Shown one piece after another: positions 6,463 to 14,105 of a stretch of DNA of 50,776 nt (within the stretch, counting starts at the first letter, position 1; each line of letters opens with the position of its first letter). Position numbers and translations under genes: made by a program. Source of the stretch: Lentimicrobium sp. Lineage in GTDB: Bacteria > Bacteroidota > Bacteroidia > Bacteroidales > Lentimicrobiaceae. The stretch is from NCBI GenBank assembly GCA_023957275.1, contig JAMLHF010000030.1, positions 1 to 50,776 on the forward strand. Reading direction: 5' to 3'. The notes beneath the pieces are model-generated. The model was given only the letters and a program-made list of their open reading frames with translations. It was not told the origin of the DNA and ran no database searches.

Positions 6463-9138
6463 TTATTCCGGTTTTTCCCCGAATTCTTTCTGTTGCCGTT
6501 CCACTTCTTTGAGTTTTAGCAGGTTAAGTTCACGGCGCAGTCTCTCGTTTTCAAGCTGCAGTTTTTCCTGGATCATATCATTGTTACTCTTAAGCGGATC
6601 TTGCCGCGATTTTTGCATTCCGGCTGTTCGTTGGTCGAAAACCAACTCATGAGAAGGTTCACAGGTTTTGATCTCCAGGATGGCGCTCAATGGTTTGTGG
6701 CCGCCCGCCGGAACCACGGAAGCCTTTACAATGATAGTTCCGGGGTTCAGGCCTGAACGGATCAGCGCAGCAGCAGTTCCCCAATTGATTTTAGCCGGAT
6801 TGATGCCGGTCTGACTGTTGCCGATAAGGCTTCCCTCGCCGGCAATTTCGAAAAGGATGTGCTCATTGTTAAGCCGTTTGATATTTCCGTAATCATCGGC
6901 TACGAAAGCAATCACGGTTACGCAATCAGAGCCCCCGGCTAGCATCGGCATGTTTTCGTTATCGGCCCGGAGCAGCAGTCTGGAAGGCCTGCGGGCAGGT
7001 AATTTATGTTGGGTAGCAACCACTTTGCCGTCAATGATTCCGTCGGCATGCAGGTAAACTTTTTCATGCTGATTGTCCATAGCCAGCACTTTGTCATCCA
7101 TAAAACGGTAACTACCTTTGAAAACAAAGGCGGGTAGGGCAGCCCGGCTGGTTTCTCTGCGCGGCTTTGTTCAAGCACCTGACCGGTTGCGCCTATGGTG
7201 AGCCTCACGGTTTCGCAATTGCTGTAAACGGTAATATCATCCGGTGAAAACGGCGTCATTTCATGGGCAATATAAACCACCGGACCGCTTTCAGCCGGGT
7301 TTTGCTGCGATCTGAAAAGGTGGTATGAAGTCTTGGGCTGCCTGAAAGCGTCCATAATGCCACCGTAAAACGGATCGGGATGGTAACCCCTGTTATGGTC
7401 GAAGGGGTGCCAGAGGCATCCGCCCACATGTTGCCGCCCGGTCTGATAAAGTGTGTGCAGGCTGGTATACGTGTATGGCGGGTGCGCATAATGCTGCGCC
7501 TGCGTAAGCATGGCCGATTCGCCCCAGCTCCGGTGCACCCGGCTGGGCGAGTTGTGCGAATTCCAGTCATCAACGTTGTCGCCCCATTCGCGCGTGAAGT
7601 ATGTTTTCGACGGATCAGTATGCATCAGTGCCCGGTCGGTATCGCCATCGCGCGGGTGCGCATAAAGCACCGGAAAGTATTCATTGCCCCGGGCTTCGGC
7701 ATCACATACCGTGTAGCAATAGCGGAAAGGGTATTCTGCCAATACAATATCACGGGTATTCCGGGCGAAGTGTTCAGGATACCAGGTTTCATTCAGTACC
7801 GGCTCCCACATCAGCACACAGGGGTGGTTGCGGTCGCGCCTGACCATGTCCCTGATATTTTGATAGATGCGCTCTTCAAATACAGGATTTTCATTCCAGA
7901 ATTGCCAGCCGGGCGTGTTAACTATGACGAACAGGCCCAGTTCGTCGCAGGCGTCCATAAAGGCCGGATCCTGCGGATAGTGGGCATTACGGACCACCTT
8001 CAGCCCGGCATCCCTGAGCTTTGCATCCCTCCAATGAATTGAATTGGGCAAGGCGTTCCCGATCAGCGCGAAATCCTGGTGGCGATTGGCCCCGATCAGC
8101 GGCTGCGGATAAGGCTTTCCGTTCAGCCACAGCCCGTCGCTGCCCCTGAATTCAATGCTGCGGATTCCGGTTCTTCGCATATAACCATCCACCGGACTGT
8201 CATGTGCGTCCAGAATCAAAACCTCAAGACTATAAAGGTTTGGTGTCTCGGGTGACCAAAGGGCAGGGTTAATTACCTCAATCCTTCCGGATACTGTCCG
8301 GTCTTTCCCCGGTGAGATTCCCAACCGTTTAACCGTTTGACCCACCATTTGTCCATCGCCGGTTTTTAACCTGAAAACCGCCTTGCCGCTGAAACGTTGC
8401 CGGAGTTCATTCTTAATATGCAAATGCATCAGTACACCGGCCTTTTGTTCCGAAACCTGGTCAAAGCTTATGAAAAGCCCGCCTCCGGCTTCTATGCCGG
8501 CATAATTGGGATCGGTAATATATGTTTTGTTGTGTGCAATCAGCCAGCAATCGCGGTAAATGCCCCCGAAATAACAGAAATCCAGCATATCCTGAGGCTT
8601 TCCGGGCGGGTATTCCGGATCGTCGGAGTTATCGGCCCTTACTGCAATGACATTATAGCCATCATGGTTCACAAACCAGGTGATATCTATAACCGCCGGA
8701 AGGAAACCTCCGTAGTGATTGTTGAGCTGTTGCCCGTTCAGCCAGATTACGGATTTGCCCATGATGGCTTCAAAGTGCAGGAACAATTTCTTTGCCTCAA
8801 GTCCTTCGGGCACCTCAAAATGCTTGCGGTACCATACAACACCCTGATAATTGACTCCCCCGCTCCTTCTTCAGGTAGCACCTCAATGCCGTGCGGAAGA
8901 TGTACAACCTGCCAGGATGTATCGGCATAATCAGGCCGATAGGCATCCGCTGCATCTCCCCTGAAAAACCGCCATACCGGATTCATGGAAAACACCTCCC
9001 TGCCCGTTTCTGGCATGGTATAAAATCCTGCAGTGCTGAAAGCGGGCGAAACCTGCTGCTGTGCATTGGTCAACTGAAGTCCTGAGAGGAAGAATGCAGC
9101 TGACAATATCCAGGCCGGATGTTTTATTTTGAAAACAT
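6463..9138 (-). pseudogene. GH2 beta-galactosidase-type glycosidase, broken by three apparent frameshifts
   Basis: Three overlapping frames add up to one protein of about 890 residues, the usual GH2 length. The pieces are 9138-9132 (ATG start), about 9131-8860, 8859-7130 and 7129-6463. Each junction is repaired by adding one base to a short run: T-run 9132-9135, C-run 8857-8861, and the CC/AAA area at 7124-7135. The repaired start reads MFFKIKHPAWILSAAFFLSG, a good signal peptide; the repaired second join gives GGVNYQGVVWYRKHF, a conserved GH2 stretch. The barrel domain has LNETW with the acid/base Glu and FTREWGD with the likely nucleophile. The tail is a Bacteroidota-type Ig domain followed by an unusual coiled coil (NERLRRELNLLKLKEVERQQ). 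It sits in line with the GH29 and GH33 genes. Whether the breaks are biological or base-calling errors cannot be told here. Confidence 0.85.
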
Positions 9139-9271
9139 ATATGACCTCATATCAATATTTTACATTGTTGGATGGGGTGGTAATCAATTCAAAAATAGCG
9201 GATTTTGCGATATACAGGGATTCCTGCTTCAGGAGTTGCCGGTTTCCGTCTATTTTCAAGATAAGAAGAAA

Positions 9272-10792
9272 TTAAAAAATCTTCCGGCTGGAATTGGCAG
9301 ACAGATAAAGGCCGGCTTCAGCAATGTTAGCTTTTCCGCGTGATTCAGACACGATGATACGGATTTTGTCTGTTTCAATCGGATTGATTTTTAGCAATCT
9401 CTTGTAACCAATGGTTGTACCTGTAGCAATTTCCTGCCATTTGCCATGAAGGGATGCCTCCACACGGAAGGCTTCGACCCTTTGTCCTTTGCGGATATCT
9501 TCTTTTAACTCAATCACATCAAACCGGGCAGGCTGTTTCAGACTGAATTCCGCGATTTCCGGCAATCGGCCTGTTTCCCAGCTGGTATAAGGATTTCCGT
9601 CTGTTGCGGCGGCATGTTTGCTTTTACGGGCTTTTGCCTCTGTCAGCAGATTTGAATTGAAAGTATTACCGGTCCATTGGCCGAACTCTTTCAGCCGTGC
9701 GGCATCCGATTCGTGGATAAGACCCCTTGTATCCGGAGGGACGTTCAGAAGTAATACAGCATTCATGCCTACGGAATTGAAATAGATGTCAGCAAGTTTT
9801 TCAAGTGATTTCACCTGATTGTTTTCCTCTTCGTGCCAGAACCAGCCGGGACGGATGGAGACGTCGACTTCGGCCGGATACCAGAAAGCGCTGCCGGCTT
9901 TGGCCAGGAGTTTCCGGCTTCCGAGGTCTGCGCTCATCTCATTTAGTCCCAGTTGACGGTTGATCGTTGCCATTTCAGGCCGACCGCCCGGGGCAAAAGC
10001 CGTTACGCTCCACTCTGTAGGCCTGCCATAACCTGTCTCGGTGCCCACCCAACGCACATCTTCGCCCTTGATGGCCGTTACAGCATCAGGCTGTAGCCTG
10101 CTGATTACACCATAATACGATGCCCAGTCGTATTCCTGTCGTTTGCCATTGGGCCCTTCACCGCAGGCGCCGTCGAACCAGACTTCGTCTATCCGGCCGT
10201 AATTGGTGAGGAGTTCCGTCAGCTGTTGTCGGAACATTTCATTGTATCGCGGAGAGTCACCATAGGAGTGGGCATTCCTGTCCCAGGGAGAGAGGTAAAC
10301 GCCAAATTTCATGCCCATGGCATCACAGGCTTCTTTTACTTCCTTTACCACATCCCCTTTGCCACCCTGCCAGGGTGAAGCGGCAACAGAATGTCCTGTA
10401 GTGGCGGTGGGCCAAAGGCAGAATCCGTCGTGATGTTTTGCGGTGAGGATCAGCATTTTCATTCCGCCCTCCTGCAGTACCCTGACCCATTGGCGGGCGT
10501 CAAATGCTTCCGGATTGAACATGGCCGGTGATTCGGTACCATCGCCCCATTCGCGGCCGGTAAAGGTGTTGATGCCGAAATGGATAAAAGCCGTTAATTC
10601 CAATTGTTGCCAGGCAATTTGCTGAGGTGTGGGAACAACCCTGGCGGCCAGGTTTGCCTTCTGTTGCGGTGTTGCGTTCGCAGAAAAGGTCACGGATTTA
10701 ATATAATAAGAGGATTGCTCCCTGCAGGAATTTGTGATCAGCACGGCTGAAGCGATTATTGCTGACAGGCAGATGGTCGTGATTCGTTTCAT
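9272..10792 (-). CDS. Alpha-L-fucosidase, GH29, probable lipoprotein
   Basis: A 506-residue enzyme that would remove alpha-linked fucose. The N-terminus (MKRITTICLSAIIASAVLIT-NSC) is a lipoprotein-type signal with Cys23 as the lipidated residue. The GH29 barrel is clear: AFIHFGINTFTGREWGDG (68-85), AKHHDGFCLW (118-127), and VWFDGACG with nucleophile Asp207. The layout with a shorter catalytic domain and a C-terminal ~130-residue discoidin-like beta-sandwich (from about 375) is that of the GH29-B group, which prefers alpha-1,3/1,4-fucose in Lewis-type structures; that specificity is inferred. First gene of the minus-strand glycosidase group; a TAnnTTTG box lies 33 bases upstream of its start. 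GH2 follows after a gap of about 130 bases. Confidence 0.9.
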   Translation of the reverse strand: MKRITTICLSAIIASAVLITNSCREQSSYYIKSVTFSANATPQQKANLAARVVPTPQQIAWQQLELTAFIHFGINTFTGREWGDGTESPAMFNPEAFDARQWVRVLQEGGMKMLILTAKHHDGFCLWPTATTGHSVAASPWQGGKGDVVKEVKEACDAMGMKFGVYLSPWDRNAHSYGDSPRYNEMFRQQLTELLTNYGRIDEVWFDGACGEGPNGKRQEYDWASYYGVISRLQPDAVTAIKGEDVRWVGTETGYGRPTEWSVTAFAPGGRPEMATINRQLGLNEMSADLGSRKLLAKAGSAFWYPAEVDVSIRPGWFWHEEENNQVKSLEKLADIYFNSVGMNAVLLLNVPPDTRGLIHESDAARLKEFGQWTGNTFNSNLLTEAKARKSKHAAATDGNPYTSWETGRLPEIAEFSLKQPARFDVIELKEDIRKGQRVEAFRVEASLHGKWQEIATGTTIGYKRLLKINPIETDKIRIIVSESRGKANIAEAGLYLSANSSRKIF

Positions 10793-11153
10793 GCTTGTTT
10801 TCGGGGTTTATGCTTGTATCCCGGGCAAATGTATCAAAATTAAAGCCTTTCGCATTTTTATTGAAGGGTCTCATATGATTTTCCGGGTTAATCAATGATC
10901 TTTTAAGGTGCGGAAATTCTCTTTTTCGGATAAAAGTTTGTATCTGAATTACAACTTTTCAAGGTTATATATCTTGATTCTCTCTGGATTAGTTTTTAAA
11001 ATAATTTATTTAATACTATTTAAAATGCAGAAAAACAGTTTTTTAGGTGTAATTTGATTATTAAAAGAAAAATTTAGTTTAATTTTTGGTATGCTGTTTG
11101 CATATAGCATGGTAATTAATTCCGGGTAGCAATACCCCCTAAAACACAAAGCC
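10793..11153. other. Divergent AT-rich intergenic region
   Basis: Separates the glycosidase group (minus) from the Tyr/Trp-rich exported protein (plus). It holds the minus-strand -7 box at 10826-10833. The plus-strand half is very AT-rich (about 10960-11110) and probably carries that gene's promoter, but no exact TAnnTTTG box was found there. No small gene was seen. Confidence 0.5.
10826..10833 (-). promoter_or_regulatory. Bacteroidota-type -7 box for the glycosidase group
   Basis: On the minus strand this reads TACATTTG, an exact match to TAnnTTTG. It would place transcription start about 20-25 bases upstream of the fucosidase ATG. No good TTTG -33 element is seen at the right distance. Confidence 0.45.
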
Positions 11154-12644
11154 ATGAAAACGCTCAGCATTTACTTCACAATCGCACTGCTCTCTCTCGG
11201 CATTACTGCATCAGCCAGTGATATCAGGCCTGAACGGTTGAACCTTCCCGGCGATAACCTGAACCTTTACGCCGTGATGAAAATCTTCCAGGAATCAGAA
11301 ACACTCGAAGGCTTTGAAAGAAGCCTTAACAGCGAGGATTCCAAAATCAATAACCTCGACCTGAATGGTGACAACTACATTGATTATATAAAAGTAATCG
11401 ACTATGTTGAGGGTGATGACCACACCATTGTGCTGCAGGTTGCCATTAATGAAAGGGAAAACCAGGACGTGGCTGTAATCACTGTCTTTAAAGATAAATA
11501 CGGTCAGGTGACTGTTCAGATGATTGGTGATGAATACCTTTATGGTAAGAATTACATCATTGAACCCTATTATGCTGAAACACCAAATCCCGGGTACACG
11601 GGAGCACAAAAGCCGGTTCGGACAGAGACTGTTGTTGTCAACCGTACCACCTATGTTGAAGTCGTCAGCTGGCCGGTAATCCGCTACATCTATGCACCGG
11701 TTTATGTCGGATGGCGCTCACCCTGGTACTGGGGTTACTACCCTTCTTACTGGAGGCCCTGGAGAGCCTACTACTGGGATTACTACTACGGCTACCACGC
11801 CCACTGGTATAACTACTACTACAACCACTTCCGCTACTGCGACCACTACAGGTACCCCCGCTACCGCGATCATTACTACCATCGTCACAGGGTTTACTCA
11901 ACCACAGTGCGCTCATTCAGGGATGAAGGAAGATACAACTACACCTACTCACGGCCTGACTTACGCAGTGAAGGTTCGGCAGAATACCAGCGCAGGCATG
12001 GCAATCCTGGTCGCGGATCCGGTGCAACAGCCATCAGCAATCCCGGCCGCAATGCACAGGTAGGCGCTGAAGATCCTGCACGTAAATCCACTCCGGTAGT
12101 TGCCCCCCGTAGCAGCAGTGCCACAGGCAGAACCGCAAAACCAACCGTAGAGGTTAAGACTAAGACCGCTGCTCCTTCCGCTACAGGCGGACGTACTTCC
12201 AATCCTGGCAACAGCGGTCTGAACAGGCAGGATAAGAAGAGTGAGCCGGCTCGCCCGGTGGTTTCACCCCGCGCTTCTTCACCGGAAGTCGGTACGCCAC
12301 GCGGTCAGAATGTGAGCCGCAAGTCAACCGGTCGCGATACAAAGGAACAACCGGGCCGCAGTGCAGTTGCGCCCCGCACTTCAAAGCCTGAGGTTGGTTC
12401 ACGCAGCAATCAGCGATCAGAAAGGCAGGTCACTCCTGCAGGAACCTCCCGCTCAGGATCAGCAAGAAGTGCTGTTGCACCCAAAGCTAACAGATCTGAC
12501 TCGAAAGCCGTGAGCAGGTCATCCGCGTCAAAGTCCTCACCGGCTTCGGTGGACAGGCCCTCAAGAAGCTCCTCCTCAAAGGAGGCATCTGGAAAGACAG
12601 GCAGAAGTCAGGCTCCTTCCGGAAAGGGCAAAAGCGGCAGATAG
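11154..12644 (+). CDS. Exported Tyr/Trp/His-rich protein with disordered basic tail
   Basis: A 496-residue protein of unknown function with signal peptide (MKTLSIYFTIALLSLGITAS-ASD). Residues ~30-130 form a conserved-looking domain with an EF-hand/dockerin-like loop DLNGDNYID (69-77) that could bind calcium. Residues ~165-245 are dominated by Tyr, Trp, Arg and His (for example WGYYPSYWRPWRAYYWDYYY). The remaining ~240 residues are a low-complexity Ser/Pro/Arg/Lys tail with degenerate repeats of the type VAPRxSxPEVG, at least four copies. It could sit in or on the outer envelope and bind metal, polysaccharide or peptidoglycan; none of this is shown. Monocistronic: own upstream region and a terminator at 12674. 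Similar exported proteins are common in Bacteroidota and uncharacterised. Confidence 0.75.
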   Translation: MKTLSIYFTIALLSLGITASASDIRPERLNLPGDNLNLYAVMKIFQESETLEGFERSLNSEDSKINNLDLNGDNYIDYIKVIDYVEGDDHTIVLQVAINERENQDVAVITVFKDKYGQVTVQMIGDEYLYGKNYIIEPYYAETPNPGYTGAQKPVRTETVVVNRTTYVEVVSWPVIRYIYAPVYVGWRSPWYWGYYPSYWRPWRAYYWDYYYGYHAHWYNYYYNHFRYCDHYRYPRYRDHYYHRHRVYSTTVRSFRDEGRYNYTYSRPDLRSEGSAEYQRRHGNPGRGSGATAISNPGRNAQVGAEDPARKSTPVVAPRSSSATGRTAKPTVEVKTKTAAPSATGGRTSNPGNSGLNRQDKKSEPARPVVSPRASSPEVGTPRGQNVSRKSTGRDTKEQPGRSAVAPRTSKPEVGSRSNQRSERQVTPAGTSRSGSARSAVAPKANRSDSKAVSRSSASKSSPASVDRPSRSSSSKEASGKTGRSQAPSGKGKSGR

Positions 12645-12673
12645 ATCTTAAGATTTTATGAATCAATGCGGAG

Positions 12674-12697
12674 ACCCGGTTTATCCCGGGTTTCTTT
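12674..12697 (+). terminator. Rho-independent terminator
   Basis: ACCCGG (12674-12679) pairs with CCGGGT (12686-12691) and is followed by a T-rich tract, 30 bases after the stop of the Tyr/Trp-rich gene. Confidence 0.75.
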
Positions 12698-13086
12698 ATT
12701 TAAATACCCGGATAACCAATAATATCATATTATATTACAGAGGGAAATATACCAATTCTTATTTATATGCAAACTGATGTATTCCAAACATCATTGAATA
12801 TGGGGCAATGTATTGATATTCAATGATAAAATTCAAAGAGATCAGCGATATGTTGCATCCCGGATTTGCTCTTACTGATTAGATTCCGTATCTTTGCAGG
12901 ATTACCATAAAGAATGTTGCAGTTATACTGCTCCATGACTGGTGACATGCAGGCCCTGAAGCGTTCAGCTTTAAATGTTTATCACCCTGGATTTTTTCGA
13001 TTATCCGCCGGGCTGCAACTTTAATCATTATTCAATTTCCGTTGTCTGATAATTCAGCAACAAAAACAGCTTAATCAAACATTATT
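12698..13086. other. Intergenic region with promoter and long leader of the MscS gene
   Basis: Holds the promoter at 12865-12896 and, after it, a leader of about 185 bases before the MscS start. A 36-codon frame (12914-13024, ATG to TAA, with internal Met codons) lies inside that leader; it may be an upstream peptide or chance. Nothing else was recognised. Confidence 0.4.
12865..12896 (+). promoter_or_regulatory. Bacteroidota promoter, -33 and -7 elements
   Basis: TTTG at 12865-12868, 20 bases, then TATCTTTG at 12889-12896. This is the best full match in the window to the Bacteroidota consensus (TTTG, ~19-20 bases, TAnnTTTG). It predicts transcription start near 12901-12903. Confidence 0.6.
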
Positions 13087-13914
13087 ATGGAAAAACTGAC
13101 TGAACTTTTACCTTCTTCGGGTGAATTGTATTCACTTATTATGACTTATGGAGGCAAACTATTGCTTGCATTGATCACACTGGTTATCGGACTCTGGCTG
13201 ATCGGCAGGTTGAAGCGTGTATTGAAGAAAGTATTTGAAATCCGCGCTTATGAGCAAACCCTTCAGCAATTTCTGTTGCAGTTGATTTCTGTTACACTGA
13301 AAATTTTGTTGCTGATCAGTGTGATCTCAATGATCGGGGTTCAGATGACATCATTTATTGCCCTTTTGGGAGCAGCCGGTCTTGCATTTGGATTGGCCCT
13401 TTCGGGAACCCTGCAGAATTTTGCAGGTGGCGTGATGCTGCTCATTTTAAAACCTTTCAAAGTAGGGGATTATATTGAAGCGCAGAACTATGCCGGGACT
13501 GTGGAAGAGATTCAGATATTCCATACCATCCTGCATACGCCGGATAAAAAGACAATCATCATTCCCAACGGACCGTTGAGCAATGGTTCTGCCGTCAACT
13601 ATTCCTCTTCTCCCTTACGCCGGGTCGACTGGACTTTCGGGATCGGATACACGGATGATATCGATAAAGCGAAACAATTGATTCTGGACATATTGACAAA
13701 GGATCAGCGGATTCTTGAAGACCCAGCCCCTTTTACGGGCGTTATTTCGCTGGGAGATAGTTCGGTAAATATAGTAACCCGCGGCTGGGTGAATTCCGGA
13801 GATTACTGGGATGTATTTTTTGAGATCAACGAACTGGTAAAGAAAACTTTTGACACTCAGGGCGTCTCCATACCTTTTCCGCAAAGGGATGTACATATTA
13901 TTCAGGCGAAATGA
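13087..13914 (+). CDS. mscS: Small-conductance mechanosensitive channel, MscS family
   Basis: A 275-residue inner-membrane channel that opens on hypo-osmotic shock. Three membrane helices are seen at about 20-40, 60-85 and 90-115; the third carries the pore signature GAAGLAFGLALSGTLQNFAGG with its Gly/Ala spacing, followed by the beta-domain start KPFKVGDYIE. Then the typical VEEIQIFHTIL and IIIPNGPLSNGSAVNYS and a C-terminal alpha/beta domain. Length matches the short E. coli-type MscS (286 residues). The gene is alone, with a clear promoter upstream and a bidirectional terminator 70 bases downstream. Confidence 0.93.
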   Translation: MEKLTELLPSSGELYSLIMTYGGKLLLALITLVIGLWLIGRLKRVLKKVFEIRAYEQTLQQFLLQLISVTLKILLLISVISMIGVQMTSFIALLGAAGLAFGLALSGTLQNFAGGVMLLILKPFKVGDYIEAQNYAGTVEEIQIFHTILHTPDKKTIIIPNGPLSNGSAVNYSSSPLRRVDWTFGIGYTDDIDKAKQLILDILTKDQRILEDPAPFTGVISLGDSSVNIVTRGWVNSGDYWDVFFEINELVKKTFDTQGVSIPFPQRDVHIIQAK

Positions 13915-13985
13915 TCTTGATGCTTAGCTTGCTGCCTGGGTTCTGAGGCAATTTAAATGATCCGGGCAAAGCGTCTGATAATACT

Positions 13986-14020
13986 AAGAAAGGCCATTCC
14001 ATCGCGGTTTGGCCTTTCTT
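13986..14020. terminator. Bidirectional terminator between mscS and gcvP
   Basis: AAGAAAGGCCA (13986-13996) and its exact reverse complement TGGCCTTTCTT (14010-14020) with a 13-base loop. A-rich on the left and T-rich on the right, so it can stop both convergent genes. Confidence 0.8.
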
Positions 14021-14105
14021 CTTTCTTATGAATTATACCTTCTCCGGACGACTCCTGCCCGCCATTCAGCAGGCAATCCCGGTTTGGAAACCTGTATTTC
14101 CGGTA

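Noticed and set aside
7380-8042. 220-codon plus-strand frame opposite the GH2 gene
   Set aside because: Antisense shadow of a conserved glycosidase domain; no independent evidence of coding.
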